Source: a virus. Taken from it: a stretch of 32,172 nucleotides of DNA. Each line of letters begins with the position of its first letter. The first letter of the stretch is position 1. Made by a program: the position numbers and the translations under genes. The notes beneath the pieces are model-generated. The model made no database searches, was not told where the DNA came from, and saw nothing but the letters and a program-made list of their open reading frames with translations. Shown piece by piece: positions 21,184 through 28,048 of the stretch. The stretch lies in IMG/VR virus record IMGVR_UViG_3300044646_000709, positions 1 through 32,172 of that record; one strand, given 5' to 3'.

Positions 21184-21438
21184 TTAGGTCGTTGTCGTTG
21201 TGTATCGTTTGCCAAAGACATTCCTCACCCGGTGAGAGAAAGGCTTAGAGCCTTTCTTCTCGTCCGAGATGATTAGAGCGATAACAAACACGAGCGACAC
21301 GAATACGAAGATGAAGCCGAATGTTATCCAAAGCGGAGCGAAGCACCACATCCAGGTCAGCCCCGAACTTGGCAACAACAACTTCACAACGCACAACACC
21401 GCTGAGAGCAATGTCGGCCACTTTGCGAATACCCCCAT
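21184..21438 (-). CDS. Small membrane protein, two transmembrane segments
   Basis: 84 aa with hydrophobic stretches at about 8-24 and 29-58, separated by SSGLTW, and a basic C-terminal tail ending in five threonines. No family recognised. It overlaps the next gene upstream by one base, so its translation is coupled to the SSB-tip protein. It could alter the host membrane early in infection. Confidence 0.6.
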   Translation of the reverse strand: MGVFAKWPTLLSAVLCVVKLLLPSSGLTWMWCFAPLWITFGFIFVFVSLVFVIALIISDEKKGSKPFSHRVRNVFGKRYTTTTT

Positions 21439-21713
21439 TAGAACGGCATATCGTCTTTAGGGGCAGGCGCAGAGGCTTGAGCCGAATTAGGCTTCCAGGT
21501 GTTCAACTCAGCATTGTGGGTGCCATACTTGTCGGCTTCACGCTTCGGCCAACAGGCAATACGGACATAGCCCTTTTCGTCCCGATGCTCTTGGAGGAAG
21601 GCAATGAACTGATCCACATTGCAAGACATCTCAAACAACTCCTTCCCGGAGATGATTTTCTTGTTAATGTAAATCCCCTTTGCGTACACTTTTTGATTTG
21701 ATTGGTTTGACAT
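21438..21713 (-). CDS. Small protein with SSB-like acidic C-terminal tip
   Basis: 91 aa. A compact strand/helix domain (VYAKGIYI at 9-16, FIAFLQEHRDEKGYVRIACWPKR near the middle) is followed by an Ala/Pro-rich linker and ends in PKDDMPF. Bacterial single-stranded DNA-binding proteins end in DDDIPF, which recruits replication proteins. The folded part is shorter than a usual OB fold. It may be a minimal single-strand binding protein or a mimic that captures host SSB partners. Confidence 0.65.
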   Translation of the reverse strand: MSNQSNQKVYAKGIYINKKIISGKELFEMSCNVDQFIAFLQEHRDEKGYVRIACWPKREADKYGTHNAELNTWKPNSAQASAPAPKDDMPF

Positions 21714-21990
21714 TTTTTACGATTTTATGGTGTGGTTTTTGTTTGCGATACCCTCTTTCTTCAACTCGTCTATACCTATGGGAGTACCATTCAGAGGCAG
21801 AGACCGTGTAATTCTTGGGATGCGAATATGCATCATAGCCCTCCTGATAAGCACTCACGAGGTGCTTGGTTTCAGTTTCCTTCATCTTCATCACTCGCTT
21901 GACAACATCTTGCTTGGTGACCAAAGGGGGCAGGGTGGATAGCCAATCCAACAATAGCTCTATCGGGGTTGATTTTCTTCGGAATCTCAT
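21664..21990 (-). CDS. Hypothetical basic protein
   Basis: 108 aa with a very basic C-terminal half (KPHHKIVKNVKPIKSKSVRKGD). The middle part LVSAYQEGYDAY resembles the short helical motif (A-EGF--G) seen in many small phage proteins. Its 3' end overlaps the SSB-tip gene by 50 bases, and its start overlaps the DnaA-like gene by 4. Function unknown. Confidence 0.6.
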   Translation of the reverse strand: MRFRRKSTPIELLLDWLSTLPPLVTKQDVVKRVMKMKETETKHLVSAYQEGYDAYSHPKNYTVSASEWYSHRYRRVEERGYRKQKPHHKIVKNVKPIKSKSVRKGDLH

Positions 21991-22490
21991 TCTATGGAGG
22001 TTACTTTGATAACGACAGCCGACTCACACTGATCCATATCCAACATCGGCTTTATTCTGTCTTGCAACATTTGGTTCGCTATTTCAGCGGTTTCCCAAGG
22101 GCCAAAATACATCGTTGGCTCGGCCTTGAATTTCAGCAAGACAACATACTTGCTTTGGTCTTTTTTTATCTTGACAGACTGTTGGTCTTCAATCGCCTGG
22201 GTGATGGCTTGGACATCTCGTTCCGTGCCTCGGTAATCGGTCATAATATCCCTCTCAACCGCCCGAATTGAATGGATGATGGTGGAATGGTCTTGGTTGA
22301 AGTATTGCCTTCCGATCGCAAGCTTGGGGATGTTGGTGTACTTGCGAATCATATAGCAGGCCACTTGCCTTGCGTGAACGACATCCCACAAACGGGTCTT
22401 GCTGAACAACTTGTCCTTGTGGATTCCGTAGTAATCCGATACAATGCCGATAATGTCTTCAGCCATCGTATGCTCAATCTTTCCTATCAT
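21987..22490 (-). CDS. Stand-alone DnaA domain IV protein
   Basis: 167 aa. Residues 13-80 match the DnaA C-terminal DNA-binding domain: ARQVACYMIRKYT (40-52), LAIGRQYFNQDHST (57-70) and IIHSIRAVE. The DHST turn is the part that reads the DnaA box. The AAA+ ATPase is absent; instead there is a C-terminal extension of about 85 residues (YVVLLKFKAEPTMYFGPW). It could bind DnaA boxes on phage or host DNA without the ATPase. Start overlaps the upstream zinc-ribbon gene by ATGA. Confidence 0.85.
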   Translation of the reverse strand: MIGKIEHTMAEDIIGIVSDYYGIHKDKLFSKTRLWDVVHARQVACYMIRKYTNIPKLAIGRQYFNQDHSTIIHSIRAVERDIMTDYRGTERDVQAITQAIEDQQSVKIKKDQSKYVVLLKFKAEPTMYFGPWETAEIANQMLQDRIKPMLDMDQCESAVVIKVTSIE

Positions 22491-22645
22491 TTGTTCTTGG
22501 GTTTTTTGTTGTTGGTGTTTTTTGCGATGACATCAACGAGAGAACCGCAATAGGGGCAATACGGACCGCCCTTGATGTCTATTTGTGCCTGGGTTACATC
22601 GTGTTGTATCAGGCCGTGCTTATCGCATTTTCCAACGTATTTCAT
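22487..22645 (-). CDS. 52-aa zinc-ribbon protein
   Basis: Frame from ATG 22645 to TGA 22487-22489, overlapping both neighbours by 3-4 bases (ATGA). CDKH at 7-10 and CPYC at 30-33 form a plausible four-ligand zinc site; the end is basic and Asn/Lys-rich. Such short zinc-binding peptides are frequent beside phage replication genes. Overlaps on both sides argue strongly that it is real. Confidence 0.75.
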   Translation of the reverse strand: MKYVGKCDKHGLIQHDVTQAQIDIKGGPYCPYCGSLVDVIAKNTNNKKPKNK

Positions 22646-24000
22646 AGTTCCTTCATTAAGTTCTCAACATACTGAATGCGTTGACCTATCCACCGCATCA
22701 CCGGTACGGCCATTGAGTTACCGCAAGCCTTGTACCTCGGTCCATCGGGGCATTGGTCGGCTTCCTTGTTGCGGTATGGAATCTTTGTCCAATCATCCGG
22801 GAATCCCTGCAAGCGTTCGCATTCCTTGGGGGTCAGCCTTCGGATAGCCATTGAGTGCATAACCCCGCCCGTTGTTGATGCGTTGATACGGGTGCTTACG
22901 GTTTGAAAAATATCTCCGGTAATGCATTGATTGTAAAAGTCCACGGCTATCGGTTGGGCAACGGCTTGCGACCTATCCGACATTGGGTTTGCAGGAATGC
23001 AAAAAGCCATATCGCCTACACTAATTGACGGGTTGTCCCTATCGCCAGATAATTGAAACGCTATTGGTTGGGCCACTCCTTGAGTGGCTTTTGTGTCAAC
23101 GGTATAAGACGTTCCGTCATCATTCCATCCACGACCATTTTGAGCCTTTTCAATCGGCCTAATATCTTGAATAGCTATCGGTTGGGCAACTGCGTGTGGC
23201 CCTTTCGCAACCAACGATGACATCGTTTCTCCTGCCTCAATCCTCGGCTCGTATTGTGCGTTCTCGCCTTGGTTGAATTCCGCTCGGTCAATGATTACAT
23301 TAAAGCCATCCGCTCGGCTGTAATCATCACAAGTTGTTTGAAGGGTAGCCGCTATTTCGGATTGTTGGTTTCCTGCAAAGACTGTTGTTCCAACGCTTCC
23401 TTCAGCATTGGCGGTAACTTCTTCCCTCTTTTTTCTGCTCGGTTTAATATTCCCTTGCAGGCTTTCTCGCTCAAATAGAACCGCTGCGGCAACTCTCCAG
23501 TCTCCAAGGTAGCCGACAACAAACACTCTTCTGCGTCTTTGTGCCACTCCGAAGTATTGAGCGTCAAGAACTCGGTAGGCGAACCCATAGCCGAGTTCCC
23601 CCAACGCCCCAAGGAAGGTTCCAAAATCTTTTCCTCCGTTACTTGACAACACGCCGGGGACATTTTCCCAGACAATCCATTTGGGCTTTTTTGCGTCAGC
23701 CAATGCGAGAAATGTGAGCATAAGGTTTCCTCGTGGGTCAGCAAGTCCTTTGCGAAGTCCTGCGACTGAGAAGGATTGGCAGGGGGTTCCTCCGACCAGA
23801 AGGTCAATTGATCGTTCATTGAATGTTGGGTTTTGGGTTAGTTGAGTCATATCCCCAAGGTTGGGAACATCGGGAAAGCGGTGTTTCAATACCTCGGAAG
23901 GGAATTGCTCAATCTCAGAGAACCATTGCGGTTCCCATCCAAGGTTGTGCCAAGCAACTGAGGCTGCCTCAATGCCTGAACAAACGGATCCGTATTTCAT
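22642..24000 (-). CDS. DNA C5-cytosine methyltransferase
   Basis: 452 aa. Motif I SVCSGIEAAS (5-14), motif IV GGTPCQSFS with nucleophile C74, motif VI ENV (112-114), motif VIII QRRRR (154-158), and the C-terminal RRLTPKECERLQGFPDDW and YKACGNSMAVPV are all intact. Between about 205 and 385, where the target recognition domain sits, VAQPIA recurs at 271, 309 and 347, exactly 38 residues apart. No restriction enzyme is nearby, so it is an orphan methylase, probably for protection of phage DNA. The ATG overlaps the helicase stop. Confidence 0.92.
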   Translation of the reverse strand: MKYGSVCSGIEAASVAWHNLGWEPQWFSEIEQFPSEVLKHRFPDVPNLGDMTQLTQNPTFNERSIDLLVGGTPCQSFSVAGLRKGLADPRGNLMLTFLALADAKKPKWIVWENVPGVLSSNGGKDFGTFLGALGELGYGFAYRVLDAQYFGVAQRRRRVFVVGYLGDWRVAAAVLFERESLQGNIKPSRKKREEVTANAEGSVGTTVFAGNQQSEIAATLQTTCDDYSRADGFNVIIDRAEFNQGENAQYEPRIEAGETMSSLVAKGPHAVAQPIAIQDIRPIEKAQNGRGWNDDGTSYTVDTKATQGVAQPIAFQLSGDRDNPSISVGDMAFCIPANPMSDRSQAVAQPIAVDFYNQCITGDIFQTVSTRINASTTGGVMHSMAIRRLTPKECERLQGFPDDWTKIPYRNKEADQCPDGPRYKACGNSMAVPVMRWIGQRIQYVENLMKEL

Positions 24001-25370
24001 CAGAATGGTGCTTTTAGGGTTTGAATCTTCTCCTCAAAGGTAGGAATGTTTCCATTAAAATCCAACACTTTTGTGTATTGAAGTTTAATTTTCCCCATAG
24101 CGGTACCAATCTTCCCATTCCGATTCTTCCTCACAAGGATTTCAAGAAGGTCAATGAGTTCTTGCTTTTGGGGGTCGTGGTCTTCCATATACTCGGAAGG
24201 ACGATACACGAACAGAATCTTATCGGCATCAAATTCAAGTTGGCCCGTTTCACGCAGGTCGCTCGGTTTGGGACGCTTGGAGTCCCTCTGCTCCACGCCC
24301 CTGGACAACGATGACACCACGCAAATCCAAATGTTGAGCCTCTTGCAAATCGTCTTGATGTACTTGGAGATGTTGGTCACTTGCTCAATTCGGGGCTTGC
24401 CTCGGTCTTCTGGCAGGGGAGAAATAAGTTGGAGGTAATCAATGTATGCCCCTTCAATCTTGTGCTTCTTGATGAGTTTTATCAACTCCAATTCCATCCG
24501 CTGAGGGTCAATGCCGGGGACATCCACAACGTGCAACGGTGCGCCTTTGACCTTATCAATGTGCTGAGAGATAGCGAGGAAGTCCTGACCGCTCATCCGC
24601 TCCTTGATGTCCAAGAAGACCTCTCCATCCACCTCGGCGAGGTTGGAAACCAATCGGGTCATCAGTTGCTCCGTGGACATCTCCAAGGTGAAGAAGGCCA
24701 CAGGCTTTTTGTTCATTGCTTGGTTGAGAGCGTATTGCAGAGCTAAGGTGGTCTTGCCCATTGCAGGACGGCCACCCAGGATGATAAACTCCGAAGGCTT
24801 GAAACCCGTTATCAGGCTATCGGTGTTGTGGTGGAAGGTTCGGGTGATGCTGTTGTCCTTCGCTCCCGTGATGACCTCGTTGAGGCCCATCATAAAGCCC
24901 AAGAGCAATTCGTGAACCTCGGTAGCAATCGGGTCGGGGTCTAAGGACTTGATTTCTTGGATTTCCTTGTAGAGGCGATCAACATCCTGGTGCTTGAGAA
25001 AGTCAATCTTGGTCTTCTCAATTTGGTCGTGGATGTACCGGCAATGCAACTCGTAGCGATAGACCTTCCATCCATCGTGAGAATAAAGCCCAGAGTCAAG
25101 GCTTGCGAGGAACACCACATCGGTGGGGACATTCATCTCAATCATCCGTGAACGAACGGTGAGCGTGTTGATGGGCTTGTCCTCGGCCCGAAGGCTCCGA
25201 ATGGCTTTGAAGGTATTCTTGCGAATCCCTTCATCAAAATACTCCTCTCTCAGTTGGAGGACGATATCCCCCGGCTTGATGATTTCGCAAATGAGGATGC
25301 CGAGGAGTCGGTCTTGGTATTCAGCGTACAATTCCGCTGGGAGGCGTGTAAAATCGGAGTGGTTGTTCAT
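24000..25370 (-). CDS. DnaB-type replicative helicase
   Basis: 456 aa from ATG 25370; the frame is open to 25436 but that part lies in the upstream gene and its sequence is leader-like. The N-terminal helical domain spans about 10-110, the linker about 110-175, and the RecA-like core carries Walker A GGRPAMGKTT (199-208), ALEMS-type FTLEMSTEQL and Walker B YIDYLQL. This fits a hexameric 5'-3' helicase. It follows the initiator-like gene with a 50-base overlap, the classic phage replication pair. Confidence 0.92.
   Translation of the reverse strand: MNNHSDFTRLPAELYAEYQDRLLGILICEIIKPGDIVLQLREEYFDEGIRKNTFKAIRSLRAEDKPINTLTVRSRMIEMNVPTDVVFLASLDSGLYSHDGWKVYRYELHCRYIHDQIEKTKIDFLKHQDVDRLYKEIQEIKSLDPDPIATEVHELLLGFMMGLNEVITGAKDNSITRTFHHNTDSLITGFKPSEFIILGGRPAMGKTTLALQYALNQAMNKKPVAFFTLEMSTEQLMTRLVSNLAEVDGEVFLDIKERMSGQDFLAISQHIDKVKGAPLHVVDVPGIDPQRMELELIKLIKKHKIEGAYIDYLQLISPLPEDRGKPRIEQVTNISKYIKTICKRLNIWICVVSSLSRGVEQRDSKRPKPSDLRETGQLEFDADKILFVYRPSEYMEDHDPQKQELIDLLEILVRKNRNGKIGTAMGKIKLQYTKVLDFNGNIPTFEEKIQTLKAPF
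24035..24042 (-). promoter_or_regulatory. Possible internal promoter TACCTTTG for the C5 methylase
   Basis: A perfect minus-strand TAnnTTTG inside the last codons of the helicase gene, 35 bases before the methylase ATG, with the same box as at 1478 and 10966. It lies in coding sequence, so chance is possible. Confidence 0.35.
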
Positions 25371-25911
25371 CGTTTTGGGTTGAATGGTAGGGTTTGTGTT
25401 GGGAATGGCCTCCAGACTGCGTAGGAAGCTCGTCATTGAACGCTTTATGGGTTAGGTATCTTACGGGGTCTTTGCGGAACTTACGCTCTCTGTGAGCCTC
25501 TAAATAAGTGGGAAGGGTATTGCGGATTTTCTCAATCTCTTCATCGGTCAGTTTGAACCAAGCGAGGAGTGCTTTGTCCTTGCCGACCTTCTTGTCATAG
25601 AAGTTCCAGAAGCCCTCAAACATAGCCATCATTTCTTCTTGGGAGTGTTTAGAGTTCCTGCGGATGTTTTTGTTGGAGTATTTGGACGTTCCCTTCTCTT
25701 TTTCCTCCCCCACACCCCCTCCTTTATCTCTACCCTTTAGAGTGTTTAGAGTATTAGTATTGTTTATATGTATAGAATTGTCTATATAATTATATATATA
25801 TAGGAGTTTTTGTTGAAAAATCAAGTTTTCTTGCTCAATTTTATCCACATAATCCTCCAGGTCTTTGACATACTCGTCCTGGTCAAGGTAGCATTCGGGG
25901 TTGGGTCGCAT
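25321..25911 (-). CDS. Replication initiator / lambda O-like protein
   Basis: 196 aa. A helical N-terminus (about 10-45) is followed by a low-complexity linker (about 45-90, Asn/Thr then Gly/Glu/Lys) and a C-terminal domain with the pattern FWNFYDKKVGKDKALLAWFKL, then FRKDPVRYLTHKAFNDEL. That pattern is common at the end of phage replication proteins paired with DnaB helicases. The linker coincides with an AT-rich DNA tract and repeats that look like an origin, as in lambda O. The ATG follows the leader AAACCCTAACCCTA. Confidence 0.7.
   Translation of the reverse strand: MRPNPECYLDQDEYVKDLEDYVDKIEQENLIFQQKLLYIYNYIDNSIHINNTNTLNTLKGRDKGGGVGEEKEKGTSKYSNKNIRRNSKHSQEEMMAMFEGFWNFYDKKVGKDKALLAWFKLTDEEIEKIRNTLPTYLEAHRERKFRKDPVRYLTHKAFNDELPTQSGGHSQHKPYHSTQNDEQPLRFYTPPSGIVR
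25643..25752. repeat. 13-bp direct repeat, iteron-like
   Basis: GAGTGTTTAGAGT at 25643-25655 and 25740-25752, start-to-start distance 97 bases. The second copy begins with a further TTTAGAGT, so a half-repeat is fused to it. Confidence 0.7.
25643..25849. other. Candidate replication origin inside the initiator gene
   Basis: A 13-bp direct repeat GAGTGTTTAGAGT occurs at 25643-25655 and 25740-25752. Next to the second copy is an AT-rich tract (25753-25805) and then TTATCCACA at 25841-25849, a perfect DnaA box. The two repeat copies are read in different frames by the gene on the minus strand. Order of repeats, AT-rich DNA and DnaA box in an initiator gene resembles lambdoid origins. Inferred. 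Confidence 0.45.
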
Positions 25912-25957
25912 TAGGGTTAGGGTTTAGCATTTTGGTGATGTCAACGAAATGGTCGGG

Positions 25958-26176
25958 TTATTGGTTGTTATTTTCAACGACCTGCCCTTCTTCAACAACG
26001 GTCATTTTGTAATAGTCCGTTCCAAATCCGTATGCATCGTATTCGTTAGGACTGCCCTTTGGGTAAACTTTTTCAATATGCTTGTTTACGGCTTTGATGG
26101 CTTCTTCTTCGCTTTTAGCAATGGTGAAGAACGATTGCTCACCGTGTCCTTGTGGTTGGAATGCATATAGTTTCAT
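25958..26176 (-). CDS. Small hypothetical protein (MKLYAF type)
   Basis: 72 aa. MKLYAFQPQGHGEQSFFTIAKSEEEAIKAV is a strand-loop-strand-helix start that I have seen in short uncharacterised phage proteins, in which SEEEA begins a helix. The C-terminal half ends in an acidic, Asn-rich tail. Its ATG follows the leader ACCAAACCCCAACCCC. No function can be given. Confidence 0.65.
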   Translation of the reverse strand: MKLYAFQPQGHGEQSFFTIAKSEEEAIKAVNKHIEKVYPKGSPNEYDAYGFGTDYYKMTVVEEGQVVENNNQ

Positions 26177-26200
26177 GGGGTTGGGGTTTGGTTGGTCAGT

Positions 26201-26260
26201 TTACAGGCTGACGCTGGGGGAGGTTTGGTAAGAGCAGAGGCTGACGGATTTATCATTCAT
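26201..26260 (-). CDS. Possible 19-aa peptide in a repeat region
   Basis: ATG 26260 to TAA 26201-26203, peptide beginning MNDKSVSL. It starts on the overlapping TAATG of the next tiny frame (26260-26301), which also begins MNDKSV. It lies in the only sizeable early gap. May be a decayed gene start rather than a real gene. Confidence 0.2.
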   Translation of the reverse strand: MNDKSVSLCSYQTSPSVSL

Positions 26261-26301
26261 TATATGCAATAAGGGTGCTTATTGACCGATTTATCATTCA
26301 T
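26260..26301 (-). CDS. Possible 13-aa peptide in a repeat region
   Basis: ATG 26301 to TAA 26260-26262, peptide MNDKSVNKHPYCI. Its stop overlaps the start of the 26201-26260 frame (TAATG). Same caution applies. Confidence 0.2.
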   Translation of the reverse strand: MNDKSVNKHPYCI

Positions 26302-26358
26302 TGTATTCAAATGGGTATAGTTTGGTTGGGTTCACGAATGAGCGAGTTAGTGGCAACC

Positions 26359-26604
26359 CTAAAAAGACTGCCAGACAATTTTACCATCCTTCCAAAATCC
26401 ATAATCAAAATCTGTTATATCTTGGTCTTGATTAAAGATGAACATTTTAAAAGTCCTGTCTTTTTCCATTATTATCTGTTTGGCAAATGCGTAAAATTCA
26501 ATTGTCAAACTTTCTTGATGCGGAGTAGAACTAACATCGGCAAACATTCTTTTGCCGTTTGTACTTACTCTTAATCTTTCTTCACTTGGGATGTGTATTT
26601 CCAT
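26359..26604 (-). CDS. Small hypothetical protein
   Basis: 81 aa, mixed alpha/beta, ending in an aromatic segment DFDYGFWKDGKIVWQSF. The surrounding DNA (26230-26650) is clearly more A/T-rich than the rest of the strand and is bordered by copies of the ATCATTCATTGTAT repeat, which may mean recent arrival as an exchangeable cassette. No recognisable family. Confidence 0.6.
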   Translation of the reverse strand: MEIHIPSEERLRVSTNGKRMFADVSSTPHQESLTIEFYAFAKQIIMEKDRTFKMFIFNQDQDITDFDYGFWKDGKIVWQSF

Positions 26605-26654
26605 TTTTTATTGTTTAAATTGTTAATTAATCATTCATTGTATCCGATTGCGTA

Positions 26655-26858
26655 TTAAACGTGGGTTCGTGTTTCCGAATCCCAAATCTCGGTCCAATTA
26701 AAATCCTTCCAGCTGTCCTTCCATATAGATTTAAACTTTTCTTTGATTTTTGATTCAAAACTTTTGGCCTCTTCCAAGGTGTCAAAGTCCTCCTGAAAAT
26801 CATTCATCCCCCCTTCAGGATAATAGGCATCACCGGCAAACACTAAAAATCGTTTCAT
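26655..26858 (-). CDS. Small hypothetical protein (MKRFLVF type)
   Basis: 67 aa from ATG 26858; the frame extends to 26894 but that part lies in the lipoprotein gene. MKRFLVFAGDAYYPEGGMNDF is followed by an EEA-type helix and WTEIWDSETR, the layout of a short phage protein family I know only as uncharacterised. Its ATG overlaps the stop of the lipoprotein gene by 4 bases. Confidence 0.65.
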   Translation of the reverse strand: MKRFLVFAGDAYYPEGGMNDFQEDFDTLEEAKSFESKIKEKFKSIWKDSWKDFNWTEIWDSETRTHV

Positions 26859-27046
26859 AGGTTTAAGGTTTGAAATAGTTTGTACGCACCACACGAATCA
26901 GTCAGGGTCTTGACTTGTGGGCCGAATCCGTTTGAGCGGGATAGCACATACTCACAAGCATCCCCCTTGGCCCGCACCTCAATCACCCTCCAGGGGCGGT
27001 CGTTGGTGCAGGCCGTGAGCAGGAATAGGAGGAGGATGGTTCGCAT
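26855..27046 (-). CDS. Small phage lipoprotein
   Basis: 63 aa. The N-terminus MRTILLLFLLTAC is a short lipoprotein signal peptide with lipobox LTAC and cysteine at 13; the mature part is about 50 residues with two more cysteines, likely a disulfide. It should be anchored in a membrane and face the periplasm. In phages such proteins act as outer-membrane spanins or as superinfection blockers. The early-gene position favours the second, but this is inference. Confidence 0.65.
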   Translation of the reverse strand: MRTILLLFLLTACTNDRPWRVIEVRAKGDACEYVLSRSNGFGPQVKTLTDSCGAYKLFQTLNL

Positions 27047-27787
27047 TTAGGCTCTTGAATGATACTTTGAGAGCAACTCAGCAACACGCTTGTTGGCTTC
27101 CTCGGCTTTCGCCAGAAGGTCTTTGAGGGTAGCGTCCATCTCGTTGGGCTTCTGGACAACGGCTCGCTTGGCCTTGAAGGTCTTGAACACCTCCTTAATC
27201 TTCACGCTTTGCTCGTTGATGCACTTATCAATGTCCTGTTGGGTAGGGACCTTGTTGAAGTCGGAGTAATACAGCGACTTGTTTTGTCCTGGGCGAGAGC
27301 CTTTGGTGATGATGCCTTGGTCACGCATTGTCAGGTAGAAGGTGCGACCCACATTGTTGTCGGTCATAATCTTGTTGATGTCAAGGTTCCTGACTCCATT
27401 GAAGGAGGCGGTCCAAATCATCCAGAACGCTTTGACCTTGCGGTTGTAGCGGTCTTTCTCGGAGCCAAATACCTTTGGCTTGGATAGGGCGTAGCGGGTC
27501 TTGGGTGTTGTTTCAAATAGATTCGTGTTCATTGTTTTGGGGGTTGGGTTTGTGATTTGACGGAATTGTTCTAAGGTCATTTTTTGATAGGATGGGTGCC
27601 AAAAGGTAAATTTTTCCTCGGTGCCACTCCAATAATAACTTGAATCTGTTGGGTGCTTTGAAAGCAACAGCATTCCTTCTCTTAGGTCAGGCCATCCGCT
27701 TCCTTTAGTTTTCGTTCGCCACCACGGCTGAAGTTCTTCGCGGTTCTCTTCGGTTACAGGGATGTACCATTTTTTTGGATGTGTCAT
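27047..27787 (-). CDS. Two-domain protein, possible in-frame fusion
   Basis: 246 aa. Residues 1-80 (WYIPVTEENREEL, then LLSKHPTDSSYYWSG and MTLEQFRQIT) form one small domain like short phage proteins found alone. From M86 a second unit starts with MNTNLFETT and resembles a winged-helix protein (IMTDNNVGRTFYLTMRDQGIITKG) with a coiled-coil C-terminus. The DNA before M86 (27532) reads AACCCAACCCCCAAAACAATG, a typical start leader of this phage, so M86 probably is or was a gene start. Both products may be made. Confidence 0.6.
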   Translation of the reverse strand: MTHPKKWYIPVTEENREELQPWWRTKTKGSGWPDLREGMLLLSKHPTDSSYYWSGTEEKFTFWHPSYQKMTLEQFRQITNPTPKTMNTNLFETTPKTRYALSKPKVFGSEKDRYNRKVKAFWMIWTASFNGVRNLDINKIMTDNNVGRTFYLTMRDQGIITKGSRPGQNKSLYYSDFNKVPTQQDIDKCINEQSVKIKEVFKTFKAKRAVVQKPNEMDATLKDLLAKAEEANKRVAELLSKYHSRA

Positions 27788-27817
27788 TTGGTTTGTGGTT
27801 TAGGGTTTAAGGGTTGG

Positions 27818-28048
27818 TTAATTAAGGTTGGGTAAATCATCAATCGTGTTGCCTTGGTTGGCTTCGTGTTCTTCGGTGCATTCCTGCAATCCACGCTGGT
27901 AATCAGCGTCCCTCTGCTCGGCTTCACGAGCCAAGGCGGATTCCAAAATTTCGGTAAGGAAAAACTCACCATTGCTCCTTTCCATATCTTCCAATTTGCG
28001 GAGGCGTAATTCCTTGATCAGCCATTCCATTGCGGTCATATTGCTCAT
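27818..28048 (-). CDS. Small hypothetical protein (MEWLIKEL type)
   Basis: 76 aa from ATG 28048 (ATG 28039 is also possible); the longer frame to 28096 reaches into the upstream gene. MTAMEWLIKELRL with a helical, Glu-rich continuation ending AREAEQRDADYQRG is a pattern common in small phage proteins of unknown role. Its ATG overlaps the upstream stop by one base (TAATG). Confidence 0.65.
   Translation of the reverse strand: MSNMTAMEWLIKELRLRKLEDMERSNGEFFLTEILESALAREAEQRDADYQRGLQECTEEHEANQGNTIDDLPNLN

Larger units (their letters stand above)
26242..26643. repeat. Three copies of ATCATTCATTrTAT
   Basis: The core is at 26252-26265 (one mismatch), 26293-26306 and 26630-26643. The first two belong to longer near-identical segments (26242-26270 and 26283-26311) with a 41-base period. 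On the minus strand each copy reads ATACAATGAATGAT or close to it, that is, a start codon in a fixed context. AGGCTGACG is also repeated at 26205-26213 and 26238-26246. The 182-base gap 26177-26358 contains little else. Confidence 0.7.

Noticed and set aside
25617-25624. Minus-strand TATGTTTG promoter match inside the initiator gene
   Set aside because: The box has only six fixed bases, so several matches per strand are expected by chance in 32 kb. It is far from the next start, so I kept only matches in gaps or close before a start codon.
27784-27972. 62-aa minus-strand frame
   Set aside because: It overlaps the 27818 gene in another frame, has no good start context, and is Pro/Thr/Lys-rich without structure.
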